DNA of 64,000 nucleotides from Planctomycetota bacterium (GTDB lineage Bacteria > Planctomycetota > UBA1135 > GCA-002686595). Position 1 is the stretch's first letter; each line of letters begins with the position of its first letter. Both the position numbers and the translations under genes were made by a program. Below, in pieces: positions 28,327-36,692 of the stretch. The stretch is from contig JACRIN010000051.1 in the NCBI GenBank assembly GCA_016220085.1, positions 124,001-188,000 on the forward strand, in the 5' to 3' direction. Under the pieces are notes generated by a model. It worked only from the letters and a program-made list of their open reading frames with translations, was not told the origin of the DNA and made no database searches.

Positions 28327-29880
28327 GTGTCACTCCACCCGTACCAACTCCTCGCGCCAGGGAAGGAAGAGACAGCGGCGCCGGTGCTCGCGATCCTTTG
28401 TCTGCTGTTCGCGCTCGGGATCGGTGCGCTTCGACCGGTCGGCGGGTTCGACACGGCAGAGGCGGATTTCTACGGAGCGTACGCCCCCCAGGCATTGCGG
28501 CTGCTGAATGGCGAGCCTTACACGTGGACTCGCAGCGGTCCCGGCTACTCCGTGCTGCTCGCGATCGGAGGCTGGCTCGGCTTCGACCTGTTCGCGTTCG
28601 CGAAAGTCGCCGCGGCAGTCGGAGTTGCGGTGATCGGCTACTCGACGTTCCTGCTCGGTCGCGAGCTCTTCTCCCCGCGCGCCGCGCTTTGCGCACAAGC
28701 TGCGGTGCAGATCGCGTCGTTCCGATACGGCATCCAGGCAGGGAACGACGTTCCTTGCGCCGCGTTCTCCTTGGCGTCCCTCGTCTGCTTGACGTCGACT
28801 CGAGCGCCGACTTCATGGAGGCTCGGGCTCGCCGGCGGCTTTGCCGGCTGCGCCGCCGTGACGCGCTATCCGGCGCTCGCGCTGCTCTTTGCCGCGTTGC
28901 CGGCGATTCTCGTGTGGCAGTTCGTGGAGGCTCGCTTCGAGGTCCGACTCCGACTGGCGCTGCTGTACGTCGGCGGTTTTCTCGTGACGAGCGGCCCGTG
29001 GTGGGTTTGGAACACAGCCACCAACGGCAGCCCGCTCGCGAGCAAGGCGTACGCGCTCGTCGCACTCGAGTCGTACGGAAAGTCTGGAACGCAGGTGTCG
29101 CAATCACACCTGGCGGAAATGGAGTCGCGGTTCAGCTCGTTCAGCGATGTGTTGCTGCACGATCCCGTCCGATGGCTCACGCACTTGCCGGAAGACTTGT
29201 ACGGCGACGCAGCGCAGTTCCTCACTGACGTGGTCACATGGCCGTGGGCAATCGGACTCGGACTCGGATTTGCGGCGATCCTCGGCCTGACGGATCGACA
29301 GCGCCGGGGGGTCGCGACACTGCTGCTGTCGTCGCTCTTCGCGTTCCTGCTTGTCGCGATCGCTCCGTACCAATCACGCTATCACCTCTCCGTCGCGCCC
29401 ACTTGTTTCCTGGTCGCCGCGGCATCGTTCGGCGCTCCGGGAATGCTGAGGCTCGAGGCGGGACTGCTGCGCAAAGCTGCCTGGCTCTGGGTGGTCGTCG
29501 CTCTCGGCGTCTTGGGAGGAACATCCGTGCTGCTCACCAAGAAGGTGGTCTCCGACTCACCCGGAGAACTGCTGCATACCGCGGAGGTGCTCCGCGCTCA
29601 CGCGACTCCGAACGACGGGATCGTGGTGCGCAAGCCACATCTCGCCCTCCTCGCCGGGCTCCAACCGCGCTTTTCGATCGAAGGTGTGCCGGCCGAGCAG
29701 TTCTTCGCGTGGGTGAGGAGCGACCCGACGACTCGCTTCGTGTACGTCGGGCCGAGGGAGCTATCGGTGATGCCCGACCTGACCGCACTCGCGAAGGGTG
29801 ACGCGCCGCCCAACGACTTCGAAGTCCTCGACCGCACGATGAACCCGGCGACGGTGCTGCTCCGTCGGCGCCCCGACTGA
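28327..29880 (+). CDS. polytopic membrane glycosyltransferase-like protein (ArnT/PMT type)
   Basis: A 517-residue integral membrane protein with about ten to twelve hydrophobic helices, for example LAILCLLFALGIGAL, GYSVLLAIGGWLGF, VAVIGYSTFLLGREL and WLWVVVALGVLGGTSVLL. The first extracytoplasmic loop after helix 1 has GGFDTAEADFYGAYA, placing an acidic D...E-x-D as in GT-C glycosyltransferases (ArnT, PMT) that use polyprenyl-phosphate sugars. GTG 28327 is chosen because the hydrophobic domain begins about 14 residues later; GTG 28264 is possible. Codon use appears less GC-biased than in neighbouring genes (more GCA, TTG and TTT), hinting at a different origin. The role would be glycosylation of protein or envelope glycan. 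Confidence 0.7.
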   Translation: MSLHPYQLLAPGKEETAAPVLAILCLLFALGIGALRPVGGFDTAEADFYGAYAPQALRLLNGEPYTWTRSGPGYSVLLAIGGWLGFDLFAFAKVAAAVGVAVIGYSTFLLGRELFSPRAALCAQAAVQIASFRYGIQAGNDVPCAAFSLASLVCLTSTRAPTSWRLGLAGGFAGCAAVTRYPALALLFAALPAILVWQFVEARFEVRLRLALLYVGGFLVTSGPWWVWNTATNGSPLASKAYALVALESYGKSGTQVSQSHLAEMESRFSSFSDVLLHDPVRWLTHLPEDLYGDAAQFLTDVVTWPWAIGLGLGFAAILGLTDRQRRGVATLLLSSLFAFLLVAIAPYQSRYHLSVAPTCFLVAAASFGAPGMLRLEAGLLRKAAWLWVVVALGVLGGTSVLLTKKVVSDSPGELLHTAEVLRAHATPNDGIVVRKPHLALLAGLQPRFSIEGVPAEQFFAWVRSDPTTRFVYVGPRELSVMPDLTALAKGDAPPNDFEVLDRTMNPATVLLRRRPD

Positions 29881-29922
29881 GGACGCTCCCGCGCCGATGC
29901 GCGCGCAGTCCGAGGGGAGGCC

Positions 29923-29996
29923 GCGCGAGCTTGTTCTCCGCGCCGCGGCTTGCTCCCCGCGCGAGTTCGACGCGCTCACGTGGCGTCGGACTCCCG
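29923..29996. repeat. dispersed repeat R1, copy B
   Basis: About 74 bases similar to 20566-20639, sharing GCTCCCCGCGCGAG, CGACGCGCT and ACGTGGC blocks in the same order. It directly abuts repeat R2 copy B, and lies between the convergent glycosyltransferase and lpxA genes. Confidence 0.5.
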
Positions 29997-29998
29997 TA

Positions 29999-30065
29999 GC
30001 CACGCCGCGGGCCCGTCGCGGCGCGCGCGTTTCACTCCGCGTCGGCGACTTCGGCGCGGCGACCG
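29999..30065. repeat. 67-bp direct repeat R2, copy B, overlapping the lpxA 3' end
   Basis: One mismatch to 28136-28202. Read on the minus strand, its right half encodes the last ten residues (GRRAEVADAE) and the stop of LpxA, so this copy has become part of a gene. Confidence 0.85.
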
Positions 30066-30862
30066 TGGCTGCAGACGCCGCGCTTGCTGGTGCGGATGAA
30101 GTCGAGGAACAGCCGCGCCTCGGGACCGTGCGGCTCGGCAAGCACCTCGGCGAGGGCCTTGCCGAGCGGCACGCCGCTGCGGAAGAGCTTGCGATAGAGC
30201 TCTCGCAACTCGAGCCGGGCCTCCGCCGAGAACCCGTTGCGTCGCAGACCGACGACGTTGAGGCCGCAGATCTCGTTCTCGCCGGCGGCGATCGCGTAGG
30301 GCGGCAGGTCTTTGCTGATGCCGGCGCCGCCTTGCATCATCGCGTACGGGCCGATGCGCACGAACTGGTGCACCAGGCACGAGCCTGAGATGAACACGCG
30401 ATCGGCGACGTTCACGTGGCCGGCGAGCAACGCGGCGTTCGCGAGGATCACGTGGTCGCCGATCACGACGTTGTGACCGACGTGGCTCCCCGCCATCAGC
30501 AGGTTGTGCGAGCCGATCACCGTGTCCTCCTCGAGCTTGTTCGAGCGGTGGACCGTGACGTGCTCGCGGAAGACGTTCTCGTCACCGATGCGGAGCTTGG
30601 TGGGCTCGCCTCTGTACTTGTGATCCTGGGGCTCGTCGCCGATCACGCACGAGGCGTGGAAGCGATTCTTCCGGCCGATCTTGGTGTGCCCGGTGAGATA
30701 CGCGTGCGGACCGATCACGCAGTCCGCGTCGATCTCGACGTCGCCGTCGATCACCGCGTAAGGACCGATGCGCACCGAGGAATGGACGTGCGCCGTGGGG
30801 TGGACGATCGCGGTCGGGTGGATCCGCGACGGTTGCTCGAGTGCTTGGAGTTCGCCTGACAT
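30032..30862 (-). CDS. lpxA: acyl-ACP-UDP-N-acetylglucosamine O-acyltransferase
   Basis: First enzyme of lipid A synthesis, transferring a hydroxyacyl chain from ACP to UDP-GlcNAc. The 276-residue protein shows left-handed beta-helix hexapeptide repeats through residues ~15-190 (IHPTAIVHPTAHVHSSVRIG, IGPHAYLTGHTKIG). The catalytic histidine context is MAGSHVGHNVVIGD, and there is the LpxA-type ASCVIGDEPQDHKYRGEPTK. The C-terminal helical domain ends at FIRTSKRG, where most LpxA proteins end; a further ~14 residues come from repeat R2. The gene implies an outer membrane with lipid A. Transcribed downstream of the thioredoxin-like gene with 98 bases between. Confidence 0.94.
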   Translation of the reverse strand: MSGELQALEQPSRIHPTAIVHPTAHVHSSVRIGPYAVIDGDVEIDADCVIGPHAYLTGHTKIGRKNRFHASCVIGDEPQDHKYRGEPTKLRIGDENVFREHVTVHRSNKLEEDTVIGSHNLLMAGSHVGHNVVIGDHVILANAALLAGHVNVADRVFISGSCLVHQFVRIGPYAMMQGGAGISKDLPPYAIAAGENEICGLNVVGLRRNGFSAEARLELRELYRKLFRSGVPLGKALAEVLAEPHGPEARLFLDFIRTSKRGVCSHGRRAEVADAE

Positions 30863-30960
30863 CCCCTCTCGATATCGCACGCGGCGCGAATCGTCCATTC
30901 GTCGTTCGGCGTTTGCGCGCCGGAGCCGCTCGGAACGCGCCGCGGAGGCCTCCCGGGGGC

Positions 30961-32322
30961 TCAGCGACCGCGGGCGGCGGCGGTGAAGGTGACGAACCGC
31001 TCGACCCCGCGCGCGTCGAGCACCCGATAGCGGATCGTGTCGCCGGGCTCGAACGTCAGGCGGAACCACGCAAGGAACTCTCGGTTCGCGAGGTCGGGGC
31101 TCTGGCCGTTGACATCGACGATCGTGTCGGCGGCGGTCAAGCCGGCCTCCGCGGCGAGCCAACCGGGCTCCGGTCCGAAGTGCGGGCGGATCGCGAGGCT
31201 CTTCGGCGGGAGCGCGAGCTTGCGGCGCACGTCCGGCTTCGCCGGGAAGAACCACGCCATGCCCGGGTGCGCGCCCAGCGTTCCTTCCGCGATCGACTTG
31301 CGCCACGAGATCACCGTCTTGCGCCAGCCGTCGGCGAGCACGAGCGCACCGTGCTGCGGCTCGCCGTCGCGAAGCCACACGAGCTCGAGCGTCGCCGTCG
31401 TCTTCGGCGCGCGCTCCAACGCCGCGCGGAAGTCGGTCTGGCTGAACAAGCGACGCCCGGCGGCGGCACCGAGCACGTCGCCCTTCCTCATTCCGAGCTT
31501 CGCGGCCGCCGAGCCCGGCGCGACCGCGTCGACCAACAGTCCGTCGTCGCGCACGAGAGTCAGCCCGGCGTTCTCCGGCAACGGCCACACGTAGACGTCG
31601 CTCGACTTGTCGAAGCGCTTCGCGTCGACCTCGCCTTGCCGAACGATCTCGCCGACCTCGTGGCAGTGCAGGCACGAGCCCTCGGCCCGGCCGCGGTCGG
31701 TGAGCTTGCTCCACGACGCGTAGCCCGGGAGCTTGTCCGGCGTCTGCGGCGCACCCGAGAGGTCCGGAGCGGGTCCGTCGACGTCCCACGCAGCGCGGCG
31801 CGGGTCGTAGTGGTGGGCGAGCACGCGCTCGAGCGTTCGAGCGAGCGCTTCGCTCGACACGCGCGACGCATCGGAGCTGTGATCGCGGCCGCCGAAGGTG
31901 CCGTAGATCCGTCCGTCGGGCGCAAGGAACCAACCCCACCACGACAGATCGAAGTCCTGGAACTCGCGCATCGGGAAGAGGCGCAGATCGACGTCGCTCG
32001 CGCTGACGAGACGCACGGTGACGAAGCGCGCGAGCAACGGATCGAGCCGCTCGCCGCCCTCGAGCACCTCCGCGTCGAAGTCCGAGCACTGCTTGCACGG
32101 CAAGCAGCGAAACGTGACGAGCAGCGGCCGATTGGTGCGCCGCGACTCCTCGCGCGCAGCGGCGAGGTCGCTGCGCCATTCGACCTTCGCTTGCGGAGCG
32201 GGCAGCAAGCCCTGCGCGGGCCCGAGGATCTCGCGCCACGGAGCGTCCGCGGCGCGGGCGACGCTCGCGGTGAACGTCAGGACGAGCGCGAGGGCCGACG
32301 AAAGAGCTGCATGGAACGACAT
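30961..32322 (-). CDS. secreted thioredoxin-fold protein with heme-c motif and two PDZ domains
   Basis: A 453-residue protein with an Ala-rich signal peptide cut near SVARA. ATG 32322 is chosen over the upstream ATG because GGAGG precedes it closely. Residues ~35-170 form a thioredoxin-like domain with RPLLVTFRCLPCKQC; the cysteine pair is C-L-P-C followed by a third cysteine. A single heme-c attachment site, SCLHCHEVGE, lies near residue 220. Two PDZ domains follow (VRDDGLLVDAVAPGSAAAKL near 260-330; GLTAADTIVDVNGQSPDL near 400-450). This points to a periplasmic redox protein, perhaps reducing or monitoring protein thiols with electrons from a cytochrome; the combination is not one I recognise as named. 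Confidence 0.78.
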   Translation of the reverse strand: MSFHAALSSALALVLTFTASVARAADAPWREILGPAQGLLPAPQAKVEWRSDLAAAREESRRTNRPLLVTFRCLPCKQCSDFDAEVLEGGERLDPLLARFVTVRLVSASDVDLRLFPMREFQDFDLSWWGWFLAPDGRIYGTFGGRDHSSDASRVSSEALARTLERVLAHHYDPRRAAWDVDGPAPDLSGAPQTPDKLPGYASWSKLTDRGRAEGSCLHCHEVGEIVRQGEVDAKRFDKSSDVYVWPLPENAGLTLVRDDGLLVDAVAPGSAAAKLGMRKGDVLGAAAGRRLFSQTDFRAALERAPKTTATLELVWLRDGEPQHGALVLADGWRKTVISWRKSIAEGTLGAHPGMAWFFPAKPDVRRKLALPPKSLAIRPHFGPEPGWLAAEAGLTAADTIVDVNGQSPDLANREFLAWFRLTFEPGDTIRYRVLDARGVERFVTFTAAARGR

Positions 32323-32426
32323 GGCGACCTCCGTGCGCTCCACGATAGCGACGCGAGCCCGGTGTCGTCGAAGAGTTGACGCTGGAGCCTGGCTCCCGAT
32401 GCACGCGACCCGCTATCTTCGCGACG

Positions 32427-33416
32427 ATGTCCGCGCCGTCCCTGAGCGTCATCGTCCCGATGTTCAATGCGCCCGAGAAGCTCGAGCGCTCGCTCGCGGC
32501 GCTGAAAGCGTCGAACGTGCCGTTCGAGCTGATCGTCGTCGACGACGCGAGCACCGATCCGCGCTCCGCCGACGTCGCGCGCGCCGCGGGTGCGGAGCTG
32601 CTGCGGCTCTCGAAGAACTCCGGCCCCGGCGTCGCGCGCAACGGGGGCGCGCGACACGCGCGCGGCGACGTGCTCGTCTTCGTCGATTCCGACGTCGTCG
32701 TCCACGGCGACGCGCTCTCTAAGTTCCGCGCGCTCTTCGAGCGCGAGCCCGAGCTCGACGCCGCGTTCGGCTCCTACGACGACACGCCGTTCGAGAAAGG
32801 CCTGGTCACCGAGTACCGCAACCTGCTGCACCACTACGTCCACCAGACCGGGCCCGCGAGCGCGACGACGTTCTGGGCCGGCTGCGGCGCGATGAAGCGC
32901 GACGTCTTCGCCGAAGTCGGAGGCTACGACGCGGCGTTCGATCGGCCGTCGATCGAGGACATCGAGCTCGGCATGCGCCTGAAGGCGCGCGGCAAGACGA
33001 TTCGGCTCGATCCGACGATCCAGTGCACGCACCTGAAGCGCTGGAAGTTCCTCGACATGATCCGCGTCGACGTGACGTGCCGCGCGATCCCGTGGGCGAA
33101 GCTCTTGATCGAGCGGCCCGGCACCGGCGGCGATCTCAATCTCCAGCTCTCGCAGAAGCTCTGCGGCGTCCTGGTCGTGCTCGCGGTCGGCGCGCTGCTC
33201 GGCGCCGGCGTCGCGCAGCTCTTCGCGCCGAGCGCGTGGTGGTTCGCGGCGCCGCTCGCGCTGCTCGCGCCGGTCGTGTGGGTGAACCGCGGGCTCTACG
33301 CGCTCTTCCTGCGCCACAAGGGTCCGCTGTTCGCGCTCGGCGCGGTGCCGCTGCACTTCCTCTACTACCTCTACAGCGTCGCAGCGTTCGCGTACACGCA
33401 ACTGCGCTACCGCTGA
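32427..33416 (+). CDS. family 2 glycosyltransferase with C-terminal membrane helices
   Basis: A 329-residue enzyme with a GT-A fold: LSVIVPMFNAPEKLERSL at the N-terminus, VVDDASTDPRS for nucleotide-sugar binding, the DxD-type FVDSDVVV, and the catalytic-base region PSIEDIELGMRL. Residues ~240-329 hold two or three hydrophobic helices (VLVVLAVGALLGAGVAQLF, WFAAPLALLAPVVWV). ATG 32427 is preferred to the upstream ATG at 32376 because the fold begins directly after it. It probably transfers sugar to a lipid or polysaccharide intermediate at the inner membrane. Divergent from the thioredoxin-like gene, with about 100 bases between starts. Confidence 0.85.
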   Translation: MSAPSLSVIVPMFNAPEKLERSLAALKASNVPFELIVVDDASTDPRSADVARAAGAELLRLSKNSGPGVARNGGARHARGDVLVFVDSDVVVHGDALSKFRALFEREPELDAAFGSYDDTPFEKGLVTEYRNLLHHYVHQTGPASATTFWAGCGAMKRDVFAEVGGYDAAFDRPSIEDIELGMRLKARGKTIRLDPTIQCTHLKRWKFLDMIRVDVTCRAIPWAKLLIERPGTGGDLNLQLSQKLCGVLVVLAVGALLGAGVAQLFAPSAWWFAAPLALLAPVVWVNRGLYALFLRHKGPLFALGAVPLHFLYYLYSVAAFAYTQLRYR

Positions 33417-33464
33417 CCGGCGCCGACGCTCGACAACCCCCGCGCCGCGGCCTAGCCTCGCAGC

Positions 33465-35468
33465 GTGCAACGCTTCGTGGTTCTCCTCGCGCTGACGACG
33501 CTCGCTTGCGCACCCGACGCGCCCAACGCGCCCAACGCGCCCGAAACCCCGGGCGCAGCGCAGTCCGCGACGACGCGAGAGCCCGCGCCTGCGTCGCCTT
33601 GGCCCGCGACCGCGCGCGTCGACTTGCACGACACGATGGTGGCGAGCACGCGGCTCGAATTCCACGCCTCCGACGGCGGCGGCAAGGCGTGGCTCGAGCG
33701 AGCGACCGCCGCGCGCTGTCGCGGCGAGTTCTCCGCGACGCTCGTCTACGAAGCGGGGCCGCTCGGCGTCGCCGACGGCGGCATGGTGTTCCTCCAAGTG
33801 TCGCCGTATTGGGGTTGGAGCTCGCCGCAGGCGGAGAGCGAAGGTTCCAGCGGCTACACGCGCGTCGCGACCGACGCCGAAGGCTTGACGCTGCGCTCGG
33901 AGAGCGCGGGCGAGCAGTTGCTCGTCGCGCACGTCGGAGGCCGCGCGTTGCGCGCCGGCGAGCGCGTGCGCTTCGAGTACGGTGTCGGCGCGCGGCGCGC
34001 GACCGCCGACAACTTCGCCGAGTCCGACTCGCGCTTCTGGGTCGCGGTCGACGGCGACGGCGATGGCGTGCGCAAGGTGCTCGACGACTCGCCGTTCGTC
34101 GCGGTCGAGCCCGGGCCGCCCGCCGGGGCCGTCGCTCACGCGCCGAGCGTGCTGCGCGCGAACCAGACCGCGAACCTCTCCGTCGCGCTGCTCGACGCCG
34201 GCGCGAACGCGTGTCGCGGCGTCGCGGCGAGTTTCGAGTTGGTCGACGCGCCGCCGGAGCTCGAGCTCGCGCTCGAGCCCTCGCGAGACCCGTCCGCGCC
34301 CGCGGCGGGCACGTACGCGTTCACGGGAGCCGGCCGGCTCGCGATCCGCTTCGAGACGGAAGGCACGTATCGCTTGAAGCTGCGCGTCACGTGCGGCGAG
34401 GAGACGTTCGAAGCGCTCACCAATCCGATCGTCGTCGCCGCGAACGCGCCGCGGATCCAATGGGCGGACCTGCACGGCCACTCCGCGCGCTCCGACGGCA
34501 CGGGAACGCCCGCGGAGTACTACGAGTACGCTCGCGACTTCGCGGCGCTCGACGCCGTCGCGCTCACCGACCACGATCACTGGGGCTTGCTGCCGCTGTC
34601 GAGCCACGGCGAGCTCGTCGAAGAAATCGTCGCCGCCGCGCGCGCGGCCGAGCGACCGGACGAGTTCACCGCGCTCGTCGGCTTCGAATGGACGAGCTGG
34701 CTCTGGGGTCATCGCAACGTCGTCTACTTCGACGAACGGAGCTCGATCCTGTCGTCGCTCGACGAACGCTTCGATGCGCCGCTCGAGCTGCGCGACGCGC
34801 TGCGCGGCTCGCCGGCGCTCTCGATCCCCCATCATCCGGCCGGCGGACCGATCGCGTTGGATTGGGCGAGCGCGCTGGAGCCCGATGTCGAGCCCTTGAT
34901 CGAAGTCTGCTCCGCGCACGGTGTCAGCGAGTCCGACGACTCGCCGCGGCCGATCTACTCCGCGCATCGCGACTGCTTCGCGCGCGCGGCGCTCGAGCGC
35001 GGCGCGACCTTCGGCATGCTCGCGAGCGGCGACAGCCACGACGGCCACCCCGGGCTGTGCCACCTCGGCGGTCACTACCCGACCGGCGGCGTCGCGGCGA
35101 TCCTCGCGGACGACAACTCGCGGCCCGCGTTGCTCGCGGCGTTGCGCGCGCGGCGCGTCTATGCGACCAGCGGTCCGCGGATCGTCCTGCGCTTCGCGCT
35201 CGGCAGCCATCGCATGGGCGAGACGGTGCCCGCCGCGGAAGTCACCGGCGAAGTGCCGCTGTTCGTCCAGGCGATCGGCACCGCGCCGATCGAATCGATC
35301 GAGGTCGTGCGCAAGGGCGATCGGATCAGCCGCATCGACGGCGATCGAAGCGAGGAGCTCGCGCTCAGCGGCACGCTCGCCGAGCTCGTGTCCGGGGATT
35401 GGATCTACGCCCGCGTCGTGCAGTCGGACGGCAGCATGGCGTGGTCGAGCCCGATCTTCGTCCGCTGA
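33465..35468 (+). CDS. PHP-domain lipoprotein (DUF3604-like metallohydrolase)
   Basis: A 667-residue protein from GTG 33465. The N-terminus (VVLLALTTLAC) is a lipoprotein signal. Residues ~40-320 are beta-rich domains. Residues ~330-570 carry PHP metallophosphoesterase motifs in order: WADLHGHSARSDG, ALTDHDHWGLL, IPHHPAGG and ASGDSHDGHPG, giving the metal ligands H-x-H, D-H-D-H, H-H and D-S-H. A final beta domain (~590-667) resembles those that follow the PHP domain in DUF3604 proteins. The enzyme would act outside the inner membrane on an unknown phosphoester or other bond. It begins 48 bases after the glycosyltransferase, probably the same transcript. Confidence 0.82.
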   Translation: MQRFVVLLALTTLACAPDAPNAPNAPETPGAAQSATTREPAPASPWPATARVDLHDTMVASTRLEFHASDGGGKAWLERATAARCRGEFSATLVYEAGPLGVADGGMVFLQVSPYWGWSSPQAESEGSSGYTRVATDAEGLTLRSESAGEQLLVAHVGGRALRAGERVRFEYGVGARRATADNFAESDSRFWVAVDGDGDGVRKVLDDSPFVAVEPGPPAGAVAHAPSVLRANQTANLSVALLDAGANACRGVAASFELVDAPPELELALEPSRDPSAPAAGTYAFTGAGRLAIRFETEGTYRLKLRVTCGEETFEALTNPIVVAANAPRIQWADLHGHSARSDGTGTPAEYYEYARDFAALDAVALTDHDHWGLLPLSSHGELVEEIVAAARAAERPDEFTALVGFEWTSWLWGHRNVVYFDERSSILSSLDERFDAPLELRDALRGSPALSIPHHPAGGPIALDWASALEPDVEPLIEVCSAHGVSESDDSPRPIYSAHRDCFARAALERGATFGMLASGDSHDGHPGLCHLGGHYPTGGVAAILADDNSRPALLAALRARRVYATSGPRIVLRFALGSHRMGETVPAAEVTGEVPLFVQAIGTAPIESIEVVRKGDRISRIDGDRSEELALSGTLAELVSGDWIYARVVQSDGSMAWSSPIFVR

Positions 35469-35577
35469 GCGGCGCTGACCGCGGATCCACGTCGGTCCCG
35501 CGCGCGAGCGACGCGACGTTCGATCCGCACCGTCTGGCCCCCTCCCCGTCGTCGCAGTAGAGTCCGTTCGCCCCGCC

Positions 35578-36579
35578 ATGTCGCCGCGCGAAATCGAACG
35601 AGTCCGCGAGATCCAAGGCGACTTCGCCGACGTGAAGTTGCCCGAGCTCGCCGCGGTGCCCGGCATGATCAAGCCGAGCGAAGCGCGCTACCTCTATTGG
35701 CTCGCTTCGACCGCCTATCTCGGGCACGGCGCGGTGGTCGAGCTCGGCAGCTTCCTCGGCGCGAGCGCGACGCACCTCGCCGCGGGTTTGCGAGACGGCG
35801 GGCTCGGCGGCGAGCTCCATTGCTTCGATCGCTTCCTGTGGGATCGCGACCATGCGGCGAAGTTCGACCTCGGCATCGCGATCGGCGAGGACTATCGCGC
35901 GCACTTCGAGCAAAACGTCCGGCGCGTGTACGACGGCGTGCGCGCGCATTCGGTCGAGCTGCGCGAGCTGACGTGGGATCGCGGACCCGTCGAGCTCCTC
36001 TTCGTCGACGCGCCGAAGAAGTTCGTCGAGCTCGAGGCGACGTTGACGGCGTTCTCGCCGCACCTCGAGCCCGGTCAGGCATTGATCGCGTTCCAAGACT
36101 TCGCGCACGCACCCTCGTACGCGGTCGCGCTGGTGATCGCGGGCCTCGGAGAGCACCTCGAACTCAAGCACGTCGTCGCGGGCGGCAGCACGGCGAGCTT
36201 CCTGCTTCGCGAACCGCTGCCCCGCGACGCGCGCGCGTGGCGCGAGCTCGACTTCTCGCGCTGGACCCGCACGAGCATGATCGATGCGTTCGAAGGGCTC
36301 GCCGCGCGCATCCGGCTGGACGACGTGCGCCGCAAGCTCGCGCCGGGTCTCGCGATGGCGCTCTGGGACCTCGGAGCGAGGAACGAAGCGTTGACCCGAG
36401 TGCGCGCGCTCGAATTCGACGAGCCGTTGCAGCGCCACTGGCAACGGATGGCGCGTGGACCGCTCTTCGAGCGCTACGACGGGCTGTTCCTCGCGCGCGG
36501 GTTCGCGGCACCGGCGCCGCGCGGCAACGTGTTGACGCGCTTCGTCCGCGGTCTGCTCGGCGGCAAGCCGAGCGCGTAG
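35578..36579 (+). CDS. class I SAM-dependent methyltransferase-like protein
   Basis: A 333-residue soluble protein. VVELGSFLGASATHLAAGL at ~57-75 is a motif I variant of the O-methyltransferase / rhamnosyl O-methyltransferase type, followed by HCFDRFLWD (strand 2 acid) and LLFVDAPKKFVE (strand 4). The C-terminal ~110 residues are not typical of the family. It resembles Methyltransf_24 proteins often found near polysaccharide genes, consistent with the upstream glycosyltransferase. It starts at ATG 35578, about 110 bases after the PHP gene. Substrate unknown. Confidence 0.72.
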   Translation: MSPREIERVREIQGDFADVKLPELAAVPGMIKPSEARYLYWLASTAYLGHGAVVELGSFLGASATHLAAGLRDGGLGGELHCFDRFLWDRDHAAKFDLGIAIGEDYRAHFEQNVRRVYDGVRAHSVELRELTWDRGPVELLFVDAPKKFVELEATLTAFSPHLEPGQALIAFQDFAHAPSYAVALVIAGLGEHLELKHVVAGGSTASFLLREPLPRDARAWRELDFSRWTRTSMIDAFEGLAARIRLDDVRRKLAPGLAMALWDLGARNEALTRVRALEFDEPLQRHWQRMARGPLFERYDGLFLARGFAAPAPRGNVLTRFVRGLLGGKPSA

Positions 36580-36692
36580 CGTTCCGGGCCGATCTCGGTG
36601 CGAACGCGCGGCCGAGCACGCGCTGTCGAGCTGACGCTCGAGCTCCGAGCTCGGGCGACGACTCGATCGGGGCGAGCGCGCGGCGCCGCCGC

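Noticed and set aside
32277-35672. A minus-strand open frame of about 1130 codons across the glycosyltransferase and PHP genes
   Set aside because: No domain pattern; both plus-strand genes beneath it carry complete family motifs.
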